Positions 25,767 to 33,958 of a stretch of DNA of 64,000 bases are shown in pieces; the stretch's first letter is position 1, and each line of letters opens with the position of its first letter. Under the pieces are notes generated by a model, which did no database searches, was not told the DNA's origin, and worked only from the letters and a program-made list of their open reading frames with translations. This DNA comes from Kitasatospora indigofera (lineage in GTDB: Bacteria; Actinomycetota; Actinomycetes; Streptomycetales; Streptomycetaceae). A program made the translations under genes and the position numbers. The stretch covers positions 1-64,000 of the forward strand of contig NZ_BNBO01000040.1 in assembly GCF_014655955.1 (NCBI RefSeq). Direction: 5' to 3'.

Positions 25767-27014
25767 ATGATCCCGAACAGTACCCATTGGATGCAACACG
25801 TCATTGGCGTCGCACAACGGGGGCCGCAGTCAGGTCTGCGGGTCGGCGTTGCGCTCGTTTCCGAGAACAACGAGCTGATCTGCTCCGCCTTCGAGGGCGA
25901 AGAGGGCGGCACGTCCTGGTACCGCGCCCTGCGGGGCAAGATGCAGGAACTCGGGACATCCAGCGCGCACAGCGTGTTTCTGACGGTCAACACCCTGTCG
26001 GCGGACCGGTCGTTCGAGCTTGCCGAACTCTTGAAGGAAGTGCACGTCGACAGGGTGTACATCGGCCTGCCCGACCCCGCGCTGACGACCTACTTCGACG
26101 ACGACCCCGTCACTGCACGGGGTCGTGTAGACCGATTCCCGGACGACCTGCAGCGGGAGATCCTCGAGCAGAACCGGGGCTTCTACGCGGCGAGCGAGCA
26201 GAACATCGTCCGCAACCCTCACTACTTCGCGCACCGCATCAGCGAAGCCGTCTCCACCGGGCTGGGGTCAAGGGGCTTCGTGCTTTCCCGGGACGACGTC
26301 AATGCGAACAGGGGGAGGACCGCGCTCGCGTCGCTCCTCTGCCAGAGGCACGGGATCGGGAGCGAGGAGGCCGATCGCGCTGTAGGCGGCGTACTGTCCG
26401 AAGCGTTCGACGCGAAGTACGGCTCGTACGACTACGAGGTCGACGCCCGCGCGGCCAACCCGGGGTGGGCGGACGACTTCATGTCGGTCTACAGGAGTGT
26501 GTCCGCGGTGCCGCTGTCTGCCGTCGACGTCCTCAACGTCGGTGTCGGCGCCGGCGTTGAGGCGGCAGCCTTGTTCTCGGACTGCCCGCAGGTCACCTTC
26601 GTCGACATCGCGGAACGTGGCCTTGCGAATATCGGCGGACGCATTCCCTTGTCGAAGACTCTCGCCTCGAGTGCCGAAGACCTGTCCACCCTGCCGAACG
26701 ACAGTTTCGGTCTCTATGTCTCCCTGAGGACGTACAACTCGTCGTTCTTCGACACGCCCGCGGCCGCCTCGGAGGCGCACCGGGTGCTGAAGCCCGGTGC
26801 GGCGATCGTCGTCTCCGTGGCCAACGGATTTCTGTACACTCAGCGCGGCTGCGTCATACCCGGGCTGATCATCCCCGGCACTGAATTCGTCGATCTCTAT
26901 CGCGGGATGGACACGGCCGATCTGATCGGCGCGGAGCTCGACCGCGCCGGATTCAAAGATGTTCGAATCCACCCGAAAACTACCGAGATATACCTGACGG
27001 CTGTCGCCGCCTGA
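25767..27014 (+). CDS. Deaminase-fold (zinc ligands lost) / SAM methyltransferase fusion
   Basis: 415 aa. ATG 25767 is chosen over ATG 25755 because GGAGGT lies five bases before it. Residues 1-140 follow the cytidine/RibD-type deaminase fold: RVGVALVSENNELICSAF, then FLTVNTLSADRSFELAELL, RVYIGLPDPAL and DDLQREILEQNRGFY. The zinc motifs are missing: WYRA stands where HAE is expected, and no PCxxC follows FLTVNTL. Residues 240-380 are a class I methyltransferase, with LNVGVGAGVEA near 255, FVDIAERGLANI and HRVLKPGAAIVVSVA. It may bind a pyrimidine-like substrate with the first half and methylate it with the second, which is inference. First gene of the operon. Confidence 0.8.
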   Translation: MIPNSTHWMQHVIGVAQRGPQSGLRVGVALVSENNELICSAFEGEEGGTSWYRALRGKMQELGTSSAHSVFLTVNTLSADRSFELAELLKEVHVDRVYIGLPDPALTTYFDDDPVTARGRVDRFPDDLQREILEQNRGFYAASEQNIVRNPHYFAHRISEAVSTGLGSRGFVLSRDDVNANRGRTALASLLCQRHGIGSEEADRAVGGVLSEAFDAKYGSYDYEVDARAANPGWADDFMSVYRSVSAVPLSAVDVLNVGVGAGVEAAALFSDCPQVTFVDIAERGLANIGGRIPLSKTLASSAEDLSTLPNDSFGLYVSLRTYNSSFFDTPAAASEAHRVLKPGAAIVVSVANGFLYTQRGCVIPGLIIPGTEFVDLYRGMDTADLIGAELDRAGFKDVRIHPKTTEIYLTAVAA

Positions 27015-27143
27015 CGTTTCCGTCCTCCCTCCAGCAGGGCGCGCCCGCGGCGTCCCGCCGGTTCCGGAGGAGGGACGAATCGCGGACGGCCGGGGTGCGA
27101 CCGGACCGGTCCGAGGGGCCGGCGTGAAGGAAGGGCTTCTGCA

Positions 27144-27860
27144 ATGGCCGCGCGAACGACTGTCGCCGATCGGATCCTGCAGTTCAACGAGGGCCTTGCG
27201 GGCACGACTCTTGAAGTGCCTCCCGGGTTCGCGGTCGTCAATCCGTTCAACGGGCCCCAGAAGGACCGGGTCCGGGAGGTGACGACGGCGTTCTACGCGA
27301 AGTACTACGGCGACGACAGGCCACGCCGCCTGGTGCTGGGGAGCTCCCCCGCCCGACGCGGCACGGCCGTGACCGGGGTCCCCTTCGAAGACGCCAAGCT
27401 CCTCGAAAGCGAGACGGGATTCGACGTCGACGGCTACGCGGTCAGCCGGCCCTCTGCCGGGTTCCTGCACGACGTCATCAGCCGTTACGGGGGCCGCGAG
27501 AGGTTCTACGCCGACTTCGTCATGAGTTTTGTGTGCCCCCTCGGCCTGGTGAGAACGAAGCCCGAGGGGAAAGAGGTCAACTGCAACTACTACGAGAACA
27601 AGAAGCTGCTGGACCTCCTGCGCCCTTTCCTCGTGGAAACCCTGGAGCGGCAGCTTGAATTCGGCACCGACGCCTCGGTGTGCTACTGCATCGGCAGCGG
27701 CGAGAACTTCAGGTTTCTTACGAAGTTGAACGAGAAGCAGCGCTTCTTCGGGAGCATCGTGCCCTTGGAACACCCGCGTTTCATCACCCAGTACAACCGG
27801 GGCAGGGAGGAGGAGTTCGCCGAAAAGTACCTCCGCGCCTTCCGTGGACAAGGCGAATAG
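27144..27860 (+). CDS. SMUG2-like uracil-DNA glycosylase-fold protein
   Basis: 238 aa. The layout matches the SMUG2 group of uracil-DNA glycosylases along its whole length: VVNPFNGPQ, FYAKYYGDDRPRRLVLG, the motif block GSSPARRGTAVTGVPF (66-81), FLHDVISRYGGRERFYADF, FVCPLGLVR, NCNYYENKKLLDLL and the C-terminal LEHPRFITQY (208-217) with His210. In active relatives the first block reads like GxNPGxxGxxxTG; here the Asn is Ser68. Ordinary DNA-repair activity is therefore doubtful, and a role on a free nucleoside or nucleotide in this operon is more likely. ATG at 27144 follows a GAAGGAAGG site. Confidence 0.75.
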   Translation: MAARTTVADRILQFNEGLAGTTLEVPPGFAVVNPFNGPQKDRVREVTTAFYAKYYGDDRPRRLVLGSSPARRGTAVTGVPFEDAKLLESETGFDVDGYAVSRPSAGFLHDVISRYGGRERFYADFVMSFVCPLGLVRTKPEGKEVNCNYYENKKLLDLLRPFLVETLERQLEFGTDASVCYCIGSGENFRFLTKLNEKQRFFGSIVPLEHPRFITQYNRGREEEFAEKYLRAFRGQGE

Positions 27861-27948
27861 TCGGCACGCCCCCGGAACGCTCGTCCACCCTTTCAACTGA
27901 GGCTGTAGCGCCCCAAAACATCGGAACGAGAAGAAAGAGAGCAGTACA

Positions 27949-28728
27949 TTGGCGGCAGAAGGCAGGGTCCTGGTCCACTTCGACGCGGGGCGCGTGAGCG
28001 TTTTCCGCTCCCGGAGCGGCGAGTTGGAACTGCTCGGCAGGGAGCAGTTCGCCAACGACGGCAACCTCGCCCCCGAGGAGCTGGCCGAGCGAGTCGGCGA
28101 GTTCTGCGCCGGCCTCAAGGAGTTCCAGGAGGTCGTCGACAACACGGGAACGCGGCTGTACGCCACCGGGGCGTTCCAGCAGCTCCCGCAGCCGGACGCG
28201 GACGCGCTGGTCACCAGCGTCTACGTCGACACCGGCCTCTACTTCAACATCGTGGGGCCCGAGCTGCAGCGGTTCTACCTGGAAACGGCCAAGTCCGCGT
28301 GCGGATCGAACGACATGATGGAAGGCGTGATCCGGCGGGAGTTCCGGACAGCCGTCGTCTGCGGCAGCTTCCAGCAGTCCCTCGGGGACATCGAGGACAC
28401 CGTCGCCCGTCTGCGCGAGAGCGGCACCGACGTGCTCAGCCCGCTGAGCACCAGGATCAAGCCGGAGACAGCGGGCACCGACTTCATCCTCTTCGACTAC
28501 CAGGACCACCTGAAGAACGACCGCGACACGTGGCGGCACAAGTTGGTGCACATGGACGCGTTCCGGCGAGCCGACGCCGTTGTCGTCTGCAACCCCGGCG
28601 GGCCCGTCGGCAAGGGCACGATCTTCGAGCTCGGGTTCATGGCCGCGATCTCCAAGAGGGTCATCTTCACCGAGGAGCCCCAGGGCGTCTCCGTCCGCTT
28701 CCCCTGCGAGGTCGGCCTCGGAGCCTGA
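27949..28728 (+). CDS. Nucleoside 2-deoxyribosyltransferase-like protein with N-terminal extension
   Basis: 259 aa from TTG 27949. Residues about 133-259 match the nucleoside 2-deoxyribosyltransferase superfamily: TAVVCGSFQQSLGDIEDTV, RKLVHMDAFRRADAVVVCNP apart from one changed residue, GKGTIFELGFMAAISKRVIF and TEEP. Relatives in nucleoside antibiotic pathways (the CMP hydrolases BlsM and MilB) split the base from a nucleotide. Residues 1-110 look like part of a Ppx/GppA- or actin-like fold (VLVHFDAGRVSVFRSR; GNLAPEELAERVGEF; TRLYATGAFQQL), which I call with low confidence. It lies 88 bp after the SMUG2-like gene. Confidence 0.78.
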   Translation: MAAEGRVLVHFDAGRVSVFRSRSGELELLGREQFANDGNLAPEELAERVGEFCAGLKEFQEVVDNTGTRLYATGAFQQLPQPDADALVTSVYVDTGLYFNIVGPELQRFYLETAKSACGSNDMMEGVIRREFRTAVVCGSFQQSLGDIEDTVARLRESGTDVLSPLSTRIKPETAGTDFILFDYQDHLKNDRDTWRHKLVHMDAFRRADAVVVCNPGGPVGKGTIFELGFMAAISKRVIFTEEPQGVSVRFPCEVGLGA

Positions 28729-28894
28729 GCGCTCCCGTCGAGCTCTGCGCCATCCCGCCCCGTTCTCCCCTCCCGACCGGAGCCAAGCGATGTGCCGGCC
28801 GGTGCAGCTCCGGGAGCAGGGCTCCGCCTCCTTCACGCTCTCCTTCCCATCAGATCCCCCTCTCGGCCATGAAGATTCGGAAAGGACCCCGCCG

Positions 28895-30679
28895 GTGCGC
28901 GACGCAGAGACCACCGACACCACGCGCGACAAGCTGCGAGAGATCGTGGCGTCCGTCCTGGAAGTGGACAAGGACGACATCGAGCCCGGCGCCCTGTTCT
29001 ACGAGGACCTCGGCATGAGCTCCCTGGAGAAGGTCGCGGTCGCGGCCGCGGTCGAGCGCGAGTTCGGCCCCCTGTCCGCCGAGGAAGCCGCGGCCCTCAC
29101 CAGCCTGGACTCCGCGGTGTGCGTGCTCAGTGAGAGGGCGGCAAACCCCCAGGGCATCGACCTGGTCGACCACCTGGTGGCGGGTCATGTCTTCGCCGGC
29201 CGGGGCGGACGGGCCAGCTACCTCGACCCCCAGGCCGAGGAGATCACCTACGCGGGCCTCCTGGAGGCGGCACGCGGGTACGCGGGCGCCCTCAAGGCCG
29301 CGGGAGTGCCCGAGGGCGCCCGCGGCCTCCTGGTCGCCGACGACTCCGTGGCGACCGTCGTCGCCGTCCTCGGCCTGTGGTGGCACGGCTGCGTCCCGGT
29401 GGTGATCAGCCCGGTGCTCACGGACGACGAAGTCCGCTACATCGCCGCGGACTGCGCCGCCGCGACGGTGCACCTCGACGCCGCCCCCACGCGGCAGCGC
29501 GCCTTGGAGGAACTGTTCGCCACGGCCACCCGCTTCGCCGGCGCCGACGTCCGCGCCGGCCTGGCGGCGGCCGAGCCCGGCCCCGCGCGGCGCCCGACGG
29601 AGGCCGGGCCACCGGTCGTGTGGAATGCGGGGCGTGAGGCGCTGGTGCAGTACACCTCCGGGAGCACCGGCATGCCCAAGGGGGTGCGGCACTCGGCGGG
29701 TGCGATCGCGGCCATGGCCGACGGCATCAGCAAGGTATTGGCACTGACACCCGAGGACACCGTGCTCTCCAGCGCCCGGATGAGCTTCGGGTACGGCTTC
29801 GGCGCTTCCGTCCTGTGCCCGCTGGCGGCCGGCGCCCGCGTCGCGCTCGTCCGCGGCCCGGTCGACATCCACTCCCTGGCCGCCGCGCTGCAGCGCCACC
29901 GGCCCACCGTGCTGTTCTCCGTCCCCCGGCTGTACGCCGCGCTGCTGAACGCCCCCGGGACGGAGCTCGCCTCCAATTCCGTGCGGCTGTGCGTGGCGGC
30001 GGGCGAGAACCTGCCCGCTCCGCTCGGCGAGCGGATCCGCACCGCCTTCCAGGCCGGGCTCGTCAACGGCCTCGGCGCCACCGAAGTGCTCCACATCGTC
30101 GTCGGCACGCCGCCGGACACCGGTTGCCCGGGTACCTTCGGGGTCCCGGTGCCCGGGATCACCGCGACCGTCCGGGACGCGGACGGCACGCCCGTCGCCG
30201 ACGGCCAGGTGGGCCGCCTGCACATCGCCGGTCCGACCGTCGCCCTCGGCTACATCGGCCGCCCGGAGGCCGCCGCGGTCACCTTCGCCGACGGCGGTGC
30301 CTACACCGGCGACGTGGTGCGCCGTGCGCCGGACGGCACGTTCACCCATCTGTGCCGCGCGGATGACCTGCTCAACCTGGGCGGCTACAAGGTCGTGCCG
30401 AGCGAGATCGAGAGCGTCATCCGCGGCGCGGAAGGGGTCCAGGACTGCGTGGTGGTCGGCGGCCGCGACGCCGACGGCCTGGAGCAGGCCGTGGCGTACC
30501 TGGTGGCCCGGCCGGGCTCCGACGAGGCCGCGGTGCGGCGCGCGGTGAGCGCCGCGATCCGCAGCGGCCTCGCCGCCCACAAGCGGCCCGCCCGCCTGGA
30601 GTTCCTCGACGCCCTCCCAACCACCTCGACCGGCAAGCTGGCCGCCTTCGAGCTGAGGAAGGCGGCTGCCCGACCGTGA
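28895..30679 (+). CDS. Acyl carrier protein / AMP-dependent acid ligase didomain
   Basis: 594 aa from GTG 28895, with AAAGGA eight bases upstream. Residues 1-85 form an acyl carrier protein; EDLGMSSLEKV places the phosphopantetheine Ser at 43, with the usual preceding Asp replaced by Ser. Residues 95-594 are an adenylating ligase of the benzoate-CoA-ligase type: LVQYTSGSTGMPKGVRHSAG (from about 249), NGLGATEVLHIVVG, GYKVVPSEIES near 496 and the catalytic-lysine end TTSTGKLAAFELRK. It would activate a carboxylic acid and load it on the carrier in cis. The ligase start is separated from the previous gene by 166 bp, and its stop overlaps the ketosynthase GTG. Confidence 0.88.
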   Translation: MRDAETTDTTRDKLREIVASVLEVDKDDIEPGALFYEDLGMSSLEKVAVAAAVEREFGPLSAEEAAALTSLDSAVCVLSERAANPQGIDLVDHLVAGHVFAGRGGRASYLDPQAEEITYAGLLEAARGYAGALKAAGVPEGARGLLVADDSVATVVAVLGLWWHGCVPVVISPVLTDDEVRYIAADCAAATVHLDAAPTRQRALEELFATATRFAGADVRAGLAAAEPGPARRPTEAGPPVVWNAGREALVQYTSGSTGMPKGVRHSAGAIAAMADGISKVLALTPEDTVLSSARMSFGYGFGASVLCPLAAGARVALVRGPVDIHSLAAALQRHRPTVLFSVPRLYAALLNAPGTELASNSVRLCVAAGENLPAPLGERIRTAFQAGLVNGLGATEVLHIVVGTPPDTGCPGTFGVPVPGITATVRDADGTPVADGQVGRLHIAGPTVALGYIGRPEAAAVTFADGGAYTGDVVRRAPDGTFTHLCRADDLLNLGGYKVVPSEIESVIRGAEGVQDCVVVGGRDADGLEQAVAYLVARPGSDEAAVRRAVSAAIRSGLAAHKRPARLEFLDALPTTSTGKLAAFELRKAAARP

Positions 30680-31809
30680 CCTGGGACATCACGGGCATGG
30701 CCGCCATCGCCAACATCGGCGCCAGCCCCGAAGAGATCTTCGCCGCGCTGTGCGCGGGCCAGGAGAGCCGCACACCCCTGAAGGCGTTTGACCCGGAGAA
30801 ATACCGGGCGGCCTACGCCTACGAGATCGACGACCGGCCCGCCGGCGGCGACATCCCGCGCCGCGCCACCCGCTGGCTCACCACCGTCGTCCGCCAGGCG
30901 GCCGCCGACGCGGGCCTGGGCGAGGACCTCTCCCAGATACCCGTACTGGTCGGAACCACCATGCGCGAACAACGCAGCCTCGAACTGTGGTGGCGCGACG
31001 GCGTGGACGTCGCCCTCGAAGACCTGCACTTCGGCACCGCCCTGAAGGCGGCCTTCGGGGCGTCCACCACCTACACCTTCGCCAACGCCTGCTCCGCCAC
31101 GCTGTACGCGCTCGGCCTGGCCACCGACATGATCGAGGCCGGCACGGCCGACACGGTCGTCGTCGCGGGCACCGACGCCGCCACCGAGAGCGGCTTCGGC
31201 ACGCTCGACCGGGTGCAGAACGGCATCCCCGACGCGCTGCGCCCCTTCGACGCCACGCACAAGGGCATGCTGATGGGTGAGGGCGCGGCGGCCGTCGTCG
31301 TCCAGCGCGCCGGCACCGGGAACGGGCCCGTGCACGCCCGGGTGCGCGGTGTGGGCATGAACTGCGACGCTCACCACGCCACCGCACCGGACCCCGACGG
31401 CATCACCCGCGCGGTGCTCGACGCCCACCGCAGGGCGGGGGTGCGGGCCCGCGACATCGACCTGGTGATGCTGCACGGCAGCGGCACCCCCCTCAACGAC
31501 GCGGCGGAGGCGGGCGTCCTGCGCCGCATCTTCGATGGTGCCGGATCCGGTCCGCGGATGACCGCCATCAAGGCAATGACCGGCCACACCCTGGGCGGTT
31601 CGGGACTTCTCAGCCTCGTGATGGCGGTCCTCGCTATGAAGGAAGGAACGGTCCCCCCGGTCCTGGGACTCACCGAACCGATCCCCGAGGCCGCGGGCCT
31701 GGGCCTGGTGCGGGGCGTCCCCGCGGCCGGCCCCCTGGCCATCGCGCAGATCGACGCGTTCGGCTTCGGAGGGATCAACGCCGTCGCGATCGTGGAGGCA
31801 GCCCGATGA
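30676..31809 (+). CDS. Beta-ketoacyl synthase (catalytic partner)
   Basis: 377 aa, a little shorter than the usual 400-420. The thiolase-fold active site is complete: Cys139 in NACSAT, His267 in MLHGSGTPLND, Lys299 and His304 in AIKAMTGHTLGGSG, and the closing DAFGFGGINAVAIVE. It should catalyse decarboxylative Claisen condensation. GTG 30676 overlaps the ligase stop, and its own stop overlaps the start of the Cys-less partner. Gene order and coupling suggest a heterodimer, as with KSalpha/KSbeta pairs of type II systems. No malonyltransferase or ketoreductase is in this operon, so malonyl loading would have to come from elsewhere. Confidence 0.88.
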   Translation: MTWDITGMAAIANIGASPEEIFAALCAGQESRTPLKAFDPEKYRAAYAYEIDDRPAGGDIPRRATRWLTTVVRQAAADAGLGEDLSQIPVLVGTTMREQRSLELWWRDGVDVALEDLHFGTALKAAFGASTTYTFANACSATLYALGLATDMIEAGTADTVVVAGTDAATESGFGTLDRVQNGIPDALRPFDATHKGMLMGEGAAAVVVQRAGTGNGPVHARVRGVGMNCDAHHATAPDPDGITRAVLDAHRRAGVRARDIDLVMLHGSGTPLNDAAEAGVLRRIFDGAGSGPRMTAIKAMTGHTLGGSGLLSLVMAVLAMKEGTVPPVLGLTEPIPEAAGLGLVRGVPAAGPLAIAQIDAFGFGGINAVAIVEAAR

Positions 31810-32774
31810 GCACGACGAGCATCGCGCGCAGGAGGATCCCGAACGTCCGGGAGGTCGTCGTCACGAGTATCGGACTGGCGCTGCCCGGCGTGGCGACGTA
31901 CGGCGACCTCCTCGGGCCCCTGCCGGGGGCGGGCGGCTTTGATGTCGCCACCGGACTCAGCGGACGCGAGCTGCGCCACAAGGACCGCGCGTCCCGCCTC
32001 GCCCTGCGGGCTGCCGAGTCCGCCCTCCACGACGCGGGCCTGACCGACGACGCCGCCGCGTTCACGGGGGCGGCCGATGAGACCGCGGTCGTGGTCAGCA
32101 CCAACCTGGGCAACGCGGACAGCGTGTGCGAAGCCGCCGCCACCATCGCCGGAGCAGGCGTCAGGGCTCTCAGCCCCCTGGGCCTGCCCCAGACCTCCAG
32201 CAACGTCACCGCGGGCTGGGTGGCCATCCGCTACGGGCTGCGCGGCCCCAACCTCACCGTCTGCAACGGCGCCACGAGCGGGCTGGACGCCCTCGCCTGG
32301 GCCCGGAACCTCGTCGTGGCCGGGCGCGCCGAAGCGGCCGTCGTCGTCGGCGTCGAACCGGCCAACGACGTGGCGACGAAGCTGCTCGGCCGGCAGTCCA
32401 CCGACGTGGCGGTCGCCGTCGTCCTCGAACCGGCGCACGCGGCCGCTTCCCGCGGCGCACGGCCTCGCGCCACGATCGCCGGGTACGCGCGGGCACCGGA
32501 CCTCTCCGGGGCGCTGGCCGCCGCCGGTGTGGCGCAGGAGGAATCCGTCGGCCTGTGGCTCGGGGACGAGGCGGAAGCCGGGGCGCGCCGGCTGCTCGCA
32601 GCCACGCGCCACATCGACCTGGAAGCCCAACTGGGCCCGCTGTCAGGGGCTCTGGGCATCCTGCAGTGCGCCGCCGCAGCCGCCCACTTCGAGAGCGGCG
32701 CCACCGGCAGGGTGCTCGCCACGGCCGGAGGCCATGGCCACGACGCGGCAGCCGCTCTGCTGCTCACTCCTTGA
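31806..32774 (+). CDS. Ketosynthase-like partner lacking the active-site Cys (chain-length-factor-like)
   Basis: 322 aa, clearly shortened. The region that carries the nucleophile reads NLTVCNGATSGLDAL; alignment on TSG places Ala156 where ketosynthases have Cys. The histidine blocks are also gone: the C-terminal half has QLGPLSGALGILQ instead of a GH..G block, and the middle HGTGT segment is missing. It keeps the dimer interface features and the ending AGGHGHDAAAALLL. It therefore cannot condense by itself and most likely pairs with the upstream ketosynthase, as chain-length factors do. Start overlaps the previous stop (ATGA). Confidence 0.82.
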   Translation: MSTTSIARRRIPNVREVVVTSIGLALPGVATYGDLLGPLPGAGGFDVATGLSGRELRHKDRASRLALRAAESALHDAGLTDDAAAFTGAADETAVVVSTNLGNADSVCEAAATIAGAGVRALSPLGLPQTSSNVTAGWVAIRYGLRGPNLTVCNGATSGLDALAWARNLVVAGRAEAAVVVGVEPANDVATKLLGRQSTDVAVAVVLEPAHAAASRGARPRATIAGYARAPDLSGALAAAGVAQEESVGLWLGDEAEAGARRLLAATRHIDLEAQLGPLSGALGILQCAAAAAHFESGATGRVLATAGGHGHDAAAALLLTP

Positions 32775-32815
32775 CCGACCCACTCGTCCATCCACCAGGA
32801 GCCGGGGGAACACCC

Positions 32816-33958
32816 ATGACCAGTACGACCGTGACCATCGAGGATCTCCGCGCCCTGATAGCCGGCGTACTGGAGATCGACCCCGGGGAGGTCGCCGACG
32901 GCGCGCACTTCGCCGACGACCTCGACATCGACTCGCTGCTGATGCTCGAGATCTCCACCCGCGTGGAGAACGCGTTCGACTTGCCGGAGAACACCGTGGT
33001 CATCAGCGGTGCCGCCACCCTGGCGGAGCTGCACGCCCTCGTCGTCTCCAAGCGCGTCGGCGAGACACCGGCCGGCCCGGTCATCCGCCCGAGGCCGCTG
33101 AGCGACCCGGCGGTGCGCCTGTTCCTGTTCCACCACGCCGGCGGCTCACACCTGCTCTACCGGGGCTGGGCGGAGCACTTCCCGAAGGACTGGGAACTCT
33201 GCCTCCTGGAAACCCCCGGCCGAGGCCACCTGCAGACACTCCCGCTGATCGACGACTGCGACCGGCTGGTCGACTACTTCCACACCGCTCTCGCTCCCCT
33301 GCTCGACCGGCCCTTCGGGTTCTTCGGCCACAGCCTGGGCGCCCTCATCGCCCACCAGCTCACCCGCCGGCTCCACCACGAGGGGAACCCGCTCCCCACC
33401 TGGCTGGGTGTGTCCGCCTACGGCGCCCCGCGAGGCGCAGCCGACGCCGACGCCCGCCCTCACCTGAAGTCCGACGACGAACTGCGAGACTGGCTGCGAG
33501 ACGTCGGCGGCAGCACGCCGCAGCTCCTCGACGACGAAGCCCTCTGGCGCACGTTCGCCCCGGCGTTCCGCAGCGACTTCAAACTCCTGGACACCTGGGT
33601 GCCTCCCCTCGTCCCCGAGCCGCTGCCCGTTCCGCTCTCGGTGTTCGGGGGCCGCCGCGACAGGCTGATCGGCGAGGAACGCCTCCTCGCCTGGCAGCCG
33701 TGCACCACGCACTTCCGCGGACTTGAGATGTACGAAGGCGACCACTTCTACGTGACGGACCACCAGCGGCCCCTCGCTACCGCCATCACGGCCGCGATGC
33801 GCTCCGTAGCTCCTCGAGCCCGCTCTCACCACCACGCCAGCCGCCAGATGATCAACTCCAACGAGGTGCTGGCGGAGGGTGCGGGGGCGAGCCCTCAGGC
33901 GTCGGGTTCGACTTCGGGGTGCGTGAACCGCACGGGCCTGCCCAGCGACCGGGCGTAG
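32816..33958 (+). CDS. Acyl carrier protein / type II thioesterase didomain
   Basis: 380 aa from ATG 32816, with GGGGGA seven bases upstream. Residues 1-80 form a second carrier protein, with Ser40 in DDLDIDSLLMLEI. Residues 100-335 form an alpha/beta hydrolase of the GrsT/RifR type: LFLFHHAGGSHLLYRGW, the nucleophile in FFGHSLGALIAHQLTR (near 170) and the catalytic His in GDHFYV near 307. This type usually hydrolyses or transfers the finished or misprimed chain. The last 45 residues are Ser/Arg-rich and run 64 bp into the convergent gene at 33895, so the true end may be the product of a lost stop codon. Confidence 0.85.
   Translation: MTSTTVTIEDLRALIAGVLEIDPGEVADGAHFADDLDIDSLLMLEISTRVENAFDLPENTVVISGAATLAELHALVVSKRVGETPAGPVIRPRPLSDPAVRLFLFHHAGGSHLLYRGWAEHFPKDWELCLLETPGRGHLQTLPLIDDCDRLVDYFHTALAPLLDRPFGFFGHSLGALIAHQLTRRLHHEGNPLPTWLGVSAYGAPRGAADADARPHLKSDDELRDWLRDVGGSTPQLLDDEALWRTFAPAFRSDFKLLDTWVPPLVPEPLPVPLSVFGGRRDRLIGEERLLAWQPCTTHFRGLEMYEGDHFYVTDHQRPLATAITAAMRSVAPRARSHHHASRQMINSNEVLAEGAGASPQASGSTSGCVNRTGLPSDRA

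Noticed and set aside
25307..26560. Plus-strand frame crossing the operon leader and first gene
   Set aside because: Arg/Pro-rich and in a different frame from the deaminase-fold/methyltransferase gene.
25767..28728. Reading the glycosylase, deaminase-fold and deoxyribosyltransferase-like genes as a phage-defence system
   Set aside because: Such folds occur in defence, but here they run into ACP, ligase, KS and thioesterase genes, which favours biosynthesis.
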